Source: Ptychodera flava
Lineage: Eukaryota > Hemichordata > Enteropneusta > Ptychoderidae
NCBI RefSeq assembly: GCF_041260155.1
Contig: NC_091942.1
Span: 3,338,501 to 3,402,500 of the forward strand
DNA length: 64,000 nt
Reading direction: 5' to 3'
Shown here: positions 48,745 to 62,100 of the stretch, piece by piece
How positions within the stretch are numbered: position 1 is the first letter of the stretch
Layout: each line of letters starts with the position of its first letter
Notes under the pieces: generated by a model
What the model was told of the DNA's origin: nothing
Database searches by the model: none
Seen by the model: only the letters and a program-made list of their open reading frames with translations
Program-made: the position numbers and the translations under genes

Positions 48745-51700
48745 CTTTTTCTTTGCTTTCTTTTTTGTGTTGGCTGTGTTTTATCATCGGTAATTGCTCG
48801 AGCACATATTTTTGTTGTTGTTTCCAATTTTTCTTTTTCTCAATTACGCTGAGTTACACTATCTTTCATTCTGTGTATACCGGTAGTTACTCCCAACTGT
48901 ATCCTGCATGCCTCTGAACAACTTGCTGCACTTGTTTTAGCTGCACGCTGCATTGAAGACAACTCGTTCGCTGGTGTTATGTTCTGACTTAAATTTGGGA
49001 TGACCATGTTGAGATCTACTTAACCAACAATACTACCATCGTAGGTTAAGTAGATCTCAACATGATTTTATGATAATGTTGGTTTATACTGGCTAACAGA
49101 CCACACATATTTTGGCAACATTAATATATTGATCAATACCACTGTAAGAAATTTTGTTCGTATTGTCAACATAGAGATTGTCAACAGCGGCCTATTTTAT
49201 TTTCCTATAGCATACTTCAAGCCTTGCACAAGTACATAATTTCATATTTTTTATTTCCTTATTTTTTAGGGGGGTGTAAATTTGAAAATCATGCACAGCC
49301 ATTGAGCAAAGATGGAATGCCTACAAACACAAAACGTGTTACAATGAGCCCTATACTTCCAAATTTTATTTTTGTCAGTCACATATAATAAATTGGAAGA
49401 AAGGATTTGATTCGTAGAACCATTTCAGAACAGCTAGGATAATCCACTTTGATGAGTCAAAAATTACTCTGACAGAACCAAAATTGATGTTTGTGACAAC
49501 AGGTTCATTGTTGGCATAATATTGCCTTCAAATGATATTCCTGAAAGTCTGTAAACATGTTCTATTTTTAATAAGCAAACATAATTAAAACAATACTTCT
49601 GAAATATTAACCAAAGAAAAGTATAGAAAAATAATGAGCAAAATTACATATATGTGTCATTGAGGCTGTGTCAGCTAATTGTCATGTGGAAATTTTACTG
49701 CCATATATTTCTATCAAGGTTGTAAGCCTGTCTCCTACAGGAGTTGCAACATTGATAATGGTTGTAATTCTACAATGTATTGTATTTTAAAGGAAATTAG
49801 AGAAAAATTGGTTGACAGTATGTGAAAAAACTAAATGCAAAATGTTTTGGCTAACTTGATCAATAACTTTACATCACATGAGGCCATATATGAAGAAATG
49901 GGTGACATAACTGATGACATAACTGAGCCTGTTTGTATCATAGTTGACTTGATCCTGTACATTAGTTTTAAATATAGCCATTTGTGTTTTACTGTTTCAT
50001 TTGAAACTGATGGGGTGATGCAATACAGCTGAGTTGTGTTGCAAGTCAAGTAAGACAATCTGCAGAGACCTATGTGTTCATTGAACTAAGCTACACAGAA
50101 GTTAAAATACAGTTATGAGAAGCTTATTGGCAAACAACTTGATTCTTCTAAAATTCACAAACTCTGGTCAAGTCAGGTATTAGAATGGAAGTTTCAGTTA
50201 CTCATCAATGAGGTTGTGGTAGAAAGTTGTAATTCTTATCAATACTGGTACTACATGAACAATGCTGGTATACTCAGTACCTTGTAAAGCAGTGTAATGG
50301 CATGCAACATTAAATGATAGTGATTAGAAAATGAAGGAATTGCCAAAAGATGAATAATCTGACAATGTAAGATTGAGACATGGATCAAATAATGGATAAT
50401 TACAACATCTTTGATTACTTTCATTCACACATTTCAAAATGGATACTGCTATACTAAATAATGCACAATCACACATTTGACTTGGGTGCATGAAGTTGTA
50501 ATAATTTTATTCACTTTTCTCTATACATGGGTTCAACAGTTCAGACACTGGGAGTAAGTTCTGTCACTTCTACAGAAGTACCCAGACATATTTGCCATCT
50601 GTTGACATTATTGTTATTATCTTTGTTTCATTTGAAAAGTCAGCGATATTTTTTCCACTGATTGAAATATGACAATGGTTCACTTGCAAAGTATTTATTC
50701 AAAACGTGACACATATTTAAATGCACTTATGTAAAAAATTTTGATGATTTTCCGTGATACAATAAAACATTTGCCCTGAAAGTCTCCGTTTGAAATCTAC
50801 AATTATGAAAAATGCAGTGACTGTTTTCTGATGTATCAAGTGGAAAGGTAAAATAACTGTTCGCATGCATACCACTTCCTGAATAAAAATACACCTCACT
50901 TATCATGCAAAACATAATTGAAATACTGCCAGTAACATTCAAAATCAGTGAGTTTGTGTATTGTAATAAAGTAATACCTTTTCAATTTCAAAAGACAATC
51001 TGTAAATTAAACATTAAATCATACATACAGTAAAGTATTCAAAATATTTCTTTGTCTGTACATACATCCATCTTAGTCCATTCTTCAGTATAAAATGTCT
51101 GACGGAGTGTCTTCCACATCTATTTCATAATAAGCTACTTGGTTTTTTGTTTTTGAAAAATGAATGCTTCTGAGAAAGAACGACGATGATACTCTACAGT
51201 AGTCATTGTCTGTTGGTATTTGTTGAGTGCTGGCTAACATTGCTGAGTGCTGGCTAACATTATCTGAAATAACACACAAAATCTACAGTGAAAGACAACG
51301 CTTGGAATATACCACAATGGCAATAGGATGTGTGGTGGTGATGGAGAGGCAGCTTCCCCTTCCTGAATTGGTCATGATGCCATTACTTTCCAAAGCTCCC
51401 TCCCAAAATATGGCTGAGAAACAGTCTTGAATATTGTATTTGCTGAGCCTACTTTTGCAAGAATTGCCAAGAACACATAACGGTAGTATGTGCCTTGAAA
51501 GTGAAAGACTTAAACTTTGAAGCTTTCAACCATTCATTTACCAAATCCAAAATAAAAATCAGGGGTCATTGTGCTAGGTTTGGTGCTAGAGAAACAAATT
51601 TCCTGCACTGACACTTACAGATATTTGAAATTCAAAATGGCTGCCATCTCTGTGTAAACCCTATAGGGAAAATGAAATTTTTGATTTTGAAAAAAAAGAC

Positions 51701-53034
51701 TGAAAATTTTACTTACTCAAAGAACTTTGAATTGAGCCCCTACAAGAGGTACCGTTAGATCAGAAAAGAATTATAAAAATTTGAGGGTGAATATGTTCCC
51801 CAAGGCACTCAGTTTGCTTGCATTGAAAATCTCATTATCAATACTCGTAAGTTGCTAGAATGGCACAACATTGTCTTTGATGGCAAACATGTCATTTTGT
51901 AGAAAAATTTGTCTTTACCACAGATTTTTGACATGGATATCTTTTGTGGGAAGTAGTGTATGCCTAACAACATTTAAAATTTGAAGCTTCATTGATGAAT
52001 TTTCATAAAAAAGTTGGACATTGCCAAGCAGGATGTCTAAATTACTCCGTGTATTTTAAGGTTTGATGGAAAGCGTATTAAAACTGAACAGTGTTATATA
52101 TACACACTTGTGTTAGAGCTACGTCTAAGCTACATCAGGGCATGGAGGATACACTTTGTGTAATGTCCTAAACTTAACAGGGATTGAATCACAGAATCAT
52201 TCTCTAAACTAGATGTGCTTGTTTGCATTTCTCAGACATTACATGGTCAATAATCAACAACGTATCTGTATCCCATAAGCAGATTTATCTTGTGGTCAAC
52301 AGCAAAATGTATAAACAAATAATTATGCCTTTATGAATGTCTGAATATTTGATATTGCCTAGCCTATAATCAACTGAGAGACTTACTGCCCCTCTGTGAT
52401 ATCATTGAAAAGTGTAAGATTCCAGTATAAAATTTTCAATAGCACACTCAAGGTAAATGCATATGATTCAAAATGGTCATACAAATAAAGCCATTGCAAC
52501 TATGATCATCACTTTGCTACACTGCATTAAAGCCTTTCAAAATCAAACCATGTACAAACCATTGTGATTTCTACATCACTACATGGACAATGATTTCTAA
52601 GTCTTCAGGTCTTCCGTATGCTCCTATCATCAGAAAGCTGTGGAATTTTTCTATATTCGAGGGTTCAATGTATTTTGAGAATGAGTTTCACAAAGACAAA
52701 TGATTCTAACATTGCACTGCATTGGCACGTGACACCAAACCTGATGTGTGACATTGTTGATAGCCTGGTACATATAGGTTTTCATTTGACTAACACCGCT
52801 TGGATGATAGTTCATCAAGACAATAATCTATACACACCGCCTGCAAATGTTTTCATGACAAGTCTTTTGCTAAATTGTGCCATTTTTGTCCATTGACCAC
52901 CATTAGGTTTCATTAGACAGAGCACTAACCTACACTTACCGATACTTCAGTCATAAAGCATGTACTTTCAAACAAAGACTGGATGATGAACGTAGTAAAA
53001 TTGAGTTTCCGATGAGAATGTTACAGCTTAACAT
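48745..53034. other. Intergenic region between 7SL and COX11
   Basis: No gene recognised. It contains a 21-bp-arm hairpin at 49005-49064 and a 20-bp tandem duplication near 51224-51260 (GCTGAGTGCTGGCTAACATT). The COX11 3' UTR must lie at the right end, but I cannot place its poly(A) signal. Confidence 0.45.
49005..49064. repeat. Perfect 21-bp inverted repeat with an 18-nt loop
   Basis: CATGTTGAGATCTACTTAAC plus C at 49005-49025 is exactly complementary to 49044-49064. It could be a small foldback repeat. A pre-miRNA-like fold is possible but nothing else supports one. Confidence 0.75.
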
Positions 53035-53187
53035 TCAATGTATATTCTGTTTGGTAAATGGTTGAGGCAACTCTAAACCTTCCTTGGCTTCAAAGAAAGT
53101 GTAGGACAAGGTCATCGCATCCAAATGCTGCATCTTAGGATCCTCAGCAAATTCTGGATCAATGTAGAAAAACACAGGCATGTCCAC
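53035..53187 (-). CDS. COX11: COX11 exon 4 (last)
   Basis: 50 codons plus the TGA at 53037-53035, starting VDMPVFFYIDPEF after the acceptor ATACAG and ending in KQNIH. It follows the LNPHEE of exon 3 exactly as in the family. Confidence 0.94.
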   Translation of the reverse strand: MDMPVFFYIDPEFAEDPKMQHLDAMTLSYTFFEAKEGLELPQPFTKQNIH

Positions 53188-56100
53188 CTGTATGGGGAAA
53201 TAAAGAATTTAGACATTTAGAAAAAAAACCACAATCACTTGCAGTATGAAAAACAGTCTTTTGCAGTGTGTCGAACACAGAGGAAATTGTAACTGCAAAC
53301 GATGGAATGAAGTATGCAGTTGGGAACAGAATGATTCACACAAAATAGCAAATGTTAGAAATTTTGCACGAATTAGTGGTCACCAACATTCGATGTTACA
53401 TCATGATTGACGCAGTCCGGGATTTGGGGGCATCAACAGATGGTGTACACATATTGACTGGCCATGAGGGCAACAGCATACGTCTGTACCCCGAGGGACT
53501 GTGAGTCACCCCCAAAAACAGACTGTTTCCCGAGGCCGTAGCCGAGGGAAACAGTCTGTTTTTGGGGTGACTCACAGGCCCGAGGGGTAAAGACGTATGC
53601 TGTTGCCCTCATGGCCAGTCAATATGTGTTTTGTAACACACCTCATCCGTAGTCATACATAAGAACGTACCATACACAAAAGTTGTCGCATGTAAGCTAT
53701 ATGATGTAATATGTTGGAGTGGTTCAGCAAGAAAAAATTTTTGCCGACAGGGTCGCAATACTTCTGCAAAACGTTCAGTGCACCTTTGATTATCGTCTTC
53801 GTTCGTTTCGAGTCCATGTTTGAAACCAGAGCATTCAGTTCTTCTTCAGAAAGTAGGATAAACCGAGAAAATTTCTCGACTATCGTTTCGCTCGTCCGCA
53901 GACGGCATCTTTGTTTTGTTATGTAGGTCATTTCCCCCACACTCATCATGACCTGAGTTCAATTAGTCTAGAACATTCCCAAGGTCACTGCCCTTGATGA
54001 CCTCACAACCTTGAATTCAATTAGTCATGTTTGGAATGTTCTGGAAAGTTGATTAGTTGTGTAAGGGAGATAATTTTAGAACAGTAATTAGCATGTCAAT
54101 AAAAGTTCTAGATTGTTCTTACATGCCTTTATAAAAGGGACGTGCACAGCTTCCAGTCAGACTTTTGGGATCGTGTCTCTTGTGTGTTACTAAACTCCAG
54201 CAGTAGTCATTCTCAAGACTTTTCAAGACCTTCACTGTCAACGCTGGATTTATACTGTGGACTTTGTGCAACTACAAGCCTGCAAGCCGAAGGACTGTTC
54301 ATTCATCCGACTGACTGTTACAACTCTGAGACTGGAGCTTTGCCGTCCCAGCTGAGATAAGTAGTCTGTACACTTTCAAAGCTTGTACTCTATCCCTGAC
54401 TTAGCAATTAGTTTTATTTTCGTAATAACTTTTGTTTAAACGTTAACTGCTGAGTTCACCCTTTTGTTCGTTTTCTCTGCACGTAACAAAATTGGGGGCT
54501 GTCCGGGAGTCCGAATATTTTGAGCCGTTTGACAACATTTTGCATGCCTTTTCAAAACTACTGTATACTGTGAACTCAGCGAAATTTAATCATGGCGGAA
54601 TTTAAACCAGAGGAAATGGATGACCTTGATCAGGACACATTTGATTCCCTCAGAAAAGACGACCTCATAACACTGGCCAATTTCCTTAAGGTAGAAGTTA
54701 GACGATCTATGCGCAAGCGAGAATACAGTTCAAGATTGCAAAACATTTAGTTAAATCAGGCCATTTTGAGGAGTCTGCCTTAAAAGATTATGAGCCCGAG
54801 TCTACCTCTGAACTCAGAAAATTAGAATTAGAAATGCAGACAAATTTGGAGATCAAGAAACTAGAATTACAAATGAGAGAGAAAAGAATTAGAAATGGAA
54901 GAAAGACAAAGAGAGAAAGAAAGAGAGGAAAAAGAAAAGGAAAGAGAATTAGCAGAACACCGACTGCAATTAGAAATGAGACGTTTAGAGCTTGGAAAGT
55001 CAGGAAAATTCTTCCCTTCAGACGGTTTTGACATCACTAAGCATTTCAGGTTAGTTCCCCTTTCCAAGAAAAGGATGTTGACAAATATTTTCTCCATTTT
55101 GAGAAAATTGCTCAGAGTCTGAACTGGCCTAAGGAGTCCTGGTCTATGCTTTTGCAGAGTGCTTTGGTGGGTAAAGCCAGAGAAATTTACATTCAGTTGT
55201 CAGTAGAGCAGGCTTCAGATTATGATTCTGTGAAGGAATTAATTCTCAAGGGCTATGAGTTGGTGCCTGAAGCTTACCGTCAGAAATTTAGGGATTGTGA
55301 GAAGGCGAAAGATCAAACGTATGTTGAATTTGCTCGAACGAAAGAACAACTGTTTGATCGTTGGTGCTCTTCTGAAAAGGTCAGTCAGAATTATGACAAA
55401 TTACGACAGCTTGTTTTGATTGAGGAATTTAAAAGGTGCATCCGGAGTGACATCAAGACGTTTATCAATGAACAAAAGGCAGATACATTAGAGGTTGCTG
55501 CACGTTTGGCCGATGATTATTCATTGACCCACAAATCTTCATTTCTCAGCAAACCATCCCAGTCCTTTTCCTACAGAAACAATGCAGGTAAATTTAACTC
55601 CTCCTTTTCATCCAAGAATTTTTCAAAGGAGAGTAGGAAATCAAATGACAACAGTTCACAAAATTCAAGTAACACTTCCACATCATCAGATCCCAAGTCT
55701 CAATCTCCTTCTGACAAACAGTTTGGTACACTTTCTTGTAATTATTGTAAGAAAGACGGCCATTTAATGTCAGATTGTTTCAAATTGAAAAGAAAACGTG
55801 AAGGTCAAAGTGGATCTAAGCCAACCGGCTTTATTTCTTCATCAACTCAATTAGAGTCTAATAATGTGTGCAACACATTTTCTGAGGTTAAACCCCTCTC
55901 ATCCCCAATTAATGAGGTCAAGGTCAATTCTTCTCAAGATAGCATTATGGGTATTTTCGAGCCATTTATTCATAATGGTTTTATATCACTTTCTAGTGAT
56001 TTCTCTTCCGCTACCCCTGTCAAAATTTTAAGAGATACCGGGGCTTCCCAGTCTCTTTTGTTGGCAGATACCCTGCCATTTTCTGAAAAGTCATTTTCAG

Positions 56101-59100
56101 GTTCTAAAGTTCTTATTAAGGGGGTAGATTGTAATGACTACATTCCTGTTCCTCTCCATAATGTCTATTTGTCTTCATTTGTCTTCGGACTTTGTTTCTG
56201 GACCTGTGGCTTTAGGTATTAGGCCTTTTTTGCCTTTTGAAGGGATTCACCTTCTTCTTGGAAACGACCTTGCTGGGGACAAGGTCATTACTAATCCACT
56301 TGTGACTGATAATCCTAGTTTAGATCAGGATCAAGAGCCAATTGAACAAGAGATACCCGATTTATTTCCTTCATGTGCCATTACTCGAGCCATGTCAAAG
56401 AAAACTTCCGAGAATCAAATACTCTCAAAAATAATGTCACAGATGTTGACTTAAATGACACCTTTCTCAGTCAGGTGTTTGACACGGATCATTCCGTTAT
56501 CCCTCGTGGATTTGAAACTTCCAGTAAAACTTCTGCTGACCAAAGTCAGACATTTTCTAGATCAAATCTCATTGCAGAACAACACAAAGACCCAGATATT
56601 TTGTCTTTGTTTGACAGGGTAGATGATGAAGGTAAAACTTCAGATAGCTCTGTTTCCTATTATACAAAATCTGGTATTCTCATGCGTAAATGGAGACCTC
56701 CAGATGTCTTGGTTGATGACGATTGGGCTATAAAACATCAAATTGTGGTTCCAAAGCCCTACCGTGCTGAAATATTGCGCCTGGCCCATGAAACGCCCTG
56801 GGCTGGTCACTTAGGAGTCAGGAAAACTTATCATAAAATTCTCAGTCACTTTTATTGGCCTAATCTCAGGCAGGATGTAGCACATTTCTGTAAAACTTGT
56901 CACACATGTCAAATGGTAGGAAAGCCAAATCAAACCATTCCAAAGGCCCCTTTACAGCCAATTCCTGCATTTCAAGAACCATTTAGTAGGATACTAATAG
57001 ACTGTGTTGGGCCCCTACCAAAAACAAGATCAGGAAATGAGTACATGCTGACAATAATGTGTACATCAACTCGGTTCCCAGAAGCCATACCACTGAGAAA
57101 TATAAAGACAAAGACTATAGTGAGAGCTTTAGTCAAATTTTTCACTTTATTCGGCCTCCCTAAATGTGTCCAGTCCGATCAAGGCTCCAACTTTATGTCT
57201 GGATTTTTCAACAAGTAATGGATCAGCTAGGCATTAAACAGTATAGGCATCCGCCTATCATCCAGAAAGTCAGGGTGCTCTTGAGCGATTTCATCAAACT
57301 TTGAAAAAACATGATTAGGACCTACTGTTTTGACACAGAGAAACAGTGGGATGAAGGAATTCATTTTTTGCTCTTTGCTGTTAGAGAGTCAATTCAGGAG
57401 TCTCTTGGTTTTAGCCCATTTGAGCTTGTATTTGGACATACAGTCCGTGGCCCTCTTAAGCTCGTTAAAGAGAAATTCCTGTCTGACGACGATGATTGTC
57501 TGAATATTTTGCAATATGTGCCAGATTTTCGTACGAAACTCTCTAAAGCATGTGAATTAGCCAGAGAAAATCTTGAGTCATCTCAGCAGTCAATGAAAAC
57601 CAAATATGATAAAAGCACCTCAAAACGGAAGTTTGAACCAGGTCAAAAAGTTCTTGTTCTACTTCCAATTCCTGCAAACCACTCCATGCTCGTTACTTTG
57701 GGCCATATCTAATCGATAAGAAATTGAGTGATTTAAATTACATCATAATAACACCTGACAGGCGTAAACAAAAACAGCTATGTCACATAAATATGCTTAA
57801 GCCATATTTGGATAGGGATAATCCTACTATAACTCAGCCTGTCAGTACAGTCAGTTCTGGCCATTATGAAGATAGTGATACTGAAACTGACTTGAGTGAA
57901 AATACTCTAAACTCAAAGCTGGGCTCGGTCAAGCTTCAGAACTCAGAAATCCTGGAGAAGCTGGAGTCTACAAAGTTGGCACACCTCCAGCCAGAACAAC
58001 AACAACAGGTGAAAGAACTGCTCCATGAATATAAACACCTGTTTCAAGATGTTCCAACGAGGACAAACGTCATCTATCACGACGTTGATGTTGGGGACAG
58101 TAAGCCTGTAAAACAACATCCATACAGACTGAATCCAACAAAGCGAAATATCTCCAGGAAGAAGTCAAATACCTGCTGGACAATGACTTTATTGAACCCA
58201 GTAAAAGTAACTGGAGTTCGCCGTGCATACTTGTTCCCAAACCAGATCACAGTTATCGTATGTGCACGGACTTTAGGAAGGTCAACACTTTAACAAAGAC
58301 AGACACTTTCCCAATCCCGAGGATTGATGACTGCATCGACCGAGTGGGAAAAGCCAAGTATGTGACGAAATTTGACCTACTGAAGGGATTTTGGCAAGTC
58401 CCTCTGACGGATCGTGCTCGTGAAATATCCGCCTTTGTTACACCAGACGGATTGTTCCAGTACAAGGTGATGCCATTCGGAATGAAGAACTCTCCGGCAA
58501 CGTTCCAACGGATGATCAACGACGTCATATCCGGGCTAGACGGGTGTGCAGCCTACGTTGACGACGTCGTCCTGTATAGTGACACCTGGGAGGAACACAT
58601 CAAGCTCTCATGCGGAAGTTCTTTGAGAGACTGAGCAAAGCAATGTTGACTGTCAACCTTGCCAAATCTGAGTTTGGTTGGGCAAGGGTAACTTACCTCG
58701 GACATACTGTAGGACAGGGTGAGGTAAAACCTGTTGATGCTAAAATCAGTGCCATTTCAAGTTTTCCCATACCAAACTGCAAACGACAACTGATGCGCTT
58801 TCTCGGTATGGCTGGTTACTACAGAAAATTCTGTCCAAATTTCTCCACAATTACTGAGCCTTTGACTAACTTACTTAAAAGAAAGTAAAGTTTGTTTGGT
58901 CAGAGCAATGCCAACAGGCATTTGATACACTTAAAGCCATACTGCAAAGTGCTCCAGTGTTGTCTGCACCAGATTTCACTTTGCCATTCAAATTAGCTGT
59001 GGATGCTAGTGATACGGCTGCTGGTGCTGTTTTATTGCAAGAGGATAGTCATGTGTAGATCATCCTGTTTGCTATTTTTCACGCAAATTTAACAAATCCC

Positions 59101-62100
59101 AGAGAAACTACTCTACAATTGAAAAAGAGTGTTTATCTTTGATATTAGCTTTACAGCATTTTGAAGTTTATGTTACTTCTTCAAATCAGCCAATAGTGGT
59201 TTATATTGATCACAACCCTCTTGTTTTTCTGCAGAAATTTAAAGGCAAAAATCAGAGATTGCTAAGATGGAGTTTAATGTTACAGGAGTTTAATCTTGAC
59301 ATTAGACATATCAAAGGCAGAGACAATTTAATTGCAGACTGTCTCTCTCGTATTTAGAACTTATGTTGTTCACACTTTTAAGATTACATTTGTAAAAGAA
59401 AGATTTTTCTTTGAAAAATTTTCTTTTTTTGAAGAGGGGTGTGTTATGTAGGTCATTTCCCCCACACTCATCATGACCTGAGTTCAATTAGTCTAGAACA
59501 TTCCAAGGTCACTGCCCTTGATGACCTCACAACCTTGAATTCAATTAGTCATGTTTGGAATGTTCTGGAAAGTTGATTAGTTGTGTAAGGGAGATAATTT
59601 TAGAACAGTAATTAGCATGTCAATAAAAGTTCTAGATTGTTCTTACATGCCTTTATAAAAGGGACGTGCACAGCTTCCAGTCAGACTTTTGGGATCGTGT
59701 CTCTTGTGTGTTACTAAAACTCCAGCAGTAGTCATTCTCAAGACTTTTCAAGACCTTCACTGTCAACGCTGGATTTATACTGTGGACTTTTTTGTGCAAC
59801 TACAAGCCTGCAAGCCGAAGGACTGTTCATTCATCCGACTGACTGTTACAACTCTGAGACTGGAGCTTTGCCGTCCCAGCTGAGATAAGTAGTCTGTACA
59901 CTTTCAAAGCTTGTACTCTATCCCTGACTTAGCAATTAGTTTTATTTTCGTAATAACTTTTGTTTAAACGTTAACTGCTGAGTTCACCCTTTTGTTCGTT
60001 TTCTCTGCACGTAACAGTTTACATTCCAGTTCGCGCATGCGCCAATGTTTTTTTGACGTCAGCGGGCATCATTTTTCGGAACTGATGCCTAGCAGGCAAC
60101 AGTTCCGACAAATGATGCCTGATGACGTCGTTTTATGTGGATCAGCACAAAAAGAACGCATCCCACGTGACTGACAATTGGCGAATTAGAACACAGACTG
60201 CGGATGAGGTGTGTTACAACATCTGTTGTAACACACCTCATCCGCAGTCTGTGTTCTAATTCGCCAATTGACAGTCACGTGGGATGCGTTCTTTTTGTGC
60301 TGATCCACATAAACGACGTCATCAGGCATCATTTGTCGGAACTGTTGCCTGCTAGGCATCAGTTCCGAAAAATGATGCCCGCTGACGTCAAAAAAACATT
60401 GGCGCATGCGCGAACTGGAATGTAAACAAAGATGCCGTCTGCGGACGAGCGAAACGATAGTCGAGAAATTTTTCGGTTTATCCTACTTTCTGAAGAAGAA
60501 CTGAATGCTCTGGTTTCAAACAAGGACTCGAAACGAACGAAGACGATAATCAAAGGTGCACTGAACGTTTTGCAGAAGTATTGCGACCCTGTCGGCAAAA
60601 TTTTTCTTGCTGAACCACTCCAACATATTACATCATATAGCTTACATGCGACAACTTTTGTGTATGGTACGTTCTTATGTATGACTACGGATGAGGTGTG
60701 TTACAAAACACATATTGACTGGCCATTAGGGCAACAGCATACGTCTTTAACCCCTCGGGCCTGTGAGTCACCCCCAAAACAGACTGTTTCCCTCGGCCTA
60801 CGGCCTCGGGAAACAGTCTGTTTTTGGGGGTGACTCACAGTCCCTCGGGGTACAGACGTATGCTGTTGCCCTCATGGCCAGTCAATATGTGTATAGTGTA
60901 TACCTTTCCTGGGTGATAAAATCTTTGGTGGGAAAATGACAAGCCAAAATGAGAGAATAGTCGTTCTACGACTGTGTTAAGTAGAGCAGAGCTTTCCCAA
61001 TGTTGTCAAACACTATCAGTCGGAGGCCAAAGTACTGAATAAATTAATAACACAGAGACATCAATAACTCTTTCTCTGCTTGGTTGTATATTGCCATTTG
61101 GATTGTATATTGCTATATAGGCATAATTCTTACTCCAGTGTAAACGCATTTTTCATGGCTTGCACACGGCAACATGATGAATCGTAAACTGAGTCGTGTC
61201 AACTCACAGATACACAATCAATCAGCCACAACTGCACAAAAGTTTAGCAGGATAAAGTTAAACACAGACACACCTCTTCATGCGGGTTAAGTATTTGTTC
61301 TTCAAAACAGAAGCACTGTATTTTATTGAAGTACTGCCCAGCATCAAAGGGGATGACGTTATATGTTGAAATTCCAATGATAGCTTTGTCTGTTGGGTTC
61401 TTTGCCTTGTAGAATGCCAAAGCTGTTTCACCGGGTGCTACCTGTTAAAAAAACAAACAACTGAATGAATCAGAAGAGAGCCAAACCTTCAGACAAATGT
61501 TTTTACAGTTCACAACACTTCAATACTTCAGCTTGTGGTGAATATATCCTACCAGACTAGTAGTGTGTATTTAGCATCCTTAGAAGCCATGAAATGTCCA
61601 TCTGTATATTAGCTGTACATGAAGTATCAATCAATGATTTCTCTTTTCATTGGGTGTAAGAATTTCTGAAACTTGGAGTGATTCAACCCTGTATCAGTAA
61701 ACGTTACATGAAACATTTCCGTTCATTTAAACTGAACTCTAATGGTCGCATATCATGTTGTTTTAATACAGAGAAGACAGGTACTGATGACATCAGCATG
61801 ATTCTCAATCTGCTGATACACTCACTCTACTATCAAGGACAATAGAAATTTGCATGTGCTAAAAAAGCTGTGTGGAACACTTGTTTGGCTACATGTACAG
61901 AGTTTCCAGGCGCCCCATCCCCCCATGTGCAGTGCATTCTGCAGCTCCATCTGCACGTTCACTGTTGAACAGTTTAAAGGGACCCATTGGATGATTAAGA
62001 ATATCTCTCACGCTCTGTACGTGTATAGTGTACAGGCTATCCAGAAGACGCTCAAGAAAGCTTTCATACTTGCGCTATAAATCAATTGTAGGCATTGTAC

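Larger units (their letters stand above)
53913..60020 (+). mobile_element. Gmr1-like Ty3/gypsy LTR retrotransposon, copy B
   Basis: LTRs at 53917-54488 and 59442-60016, flanked by GTTT (53913-53916, 60017-60020). The palindrome arm opposite contains the site with a single GTTT, so the 4-bp target duplication is confirmed within the window. Domain order is gag, protease, integrase, RT, RNase H as in copy A, and the two are roughly 95% or more identical. It has at least seven frame-breaking small indels plus an apparent 14-base duplication near 56170 (GTCTTCATTT region), so no complete pol frame exists. Confidence 0.92.
53448..60891. mobile_element. Nested palindromic composite element, split by retroelement copy B
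   Basis: Removing 53917-60020 (copy B and one target copy) leaves a 1340-bp palindrome centred near 60222, with arms of 668 and 666 bp. Each arm, from outside in, has a self-complementary hairpin element (53448-53628, 60709-60891) and a 2-bp spacer. Then comes a unit bounded by TTGTAACACACCTCATCCG inverted repeats (outer ends 53631 and 60706, inner ends 60219 and 60226). The two units face each other across CATCTG. TA lies outside both ends (53446-53447, 60892-60893). The arms are nearly identical, which points to a recent inverted duplication. It lies in COX11 intron 3. I do not recognise a named family. Confidence 0.8.

Noticed and set aside
48454..48917. Open frames on both strands near 48.5-48.9 kb
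   Set aside because: They are shadows of the 7SL RNA gene and its flanks, with no protein similarity.
53653..53949. Reading the minus-strand frame as an independent gene starting inside the LTR
   Set aside because: The first 11 codons come from the LTR. The rest is the palindrome's left arm, cut by insertion.
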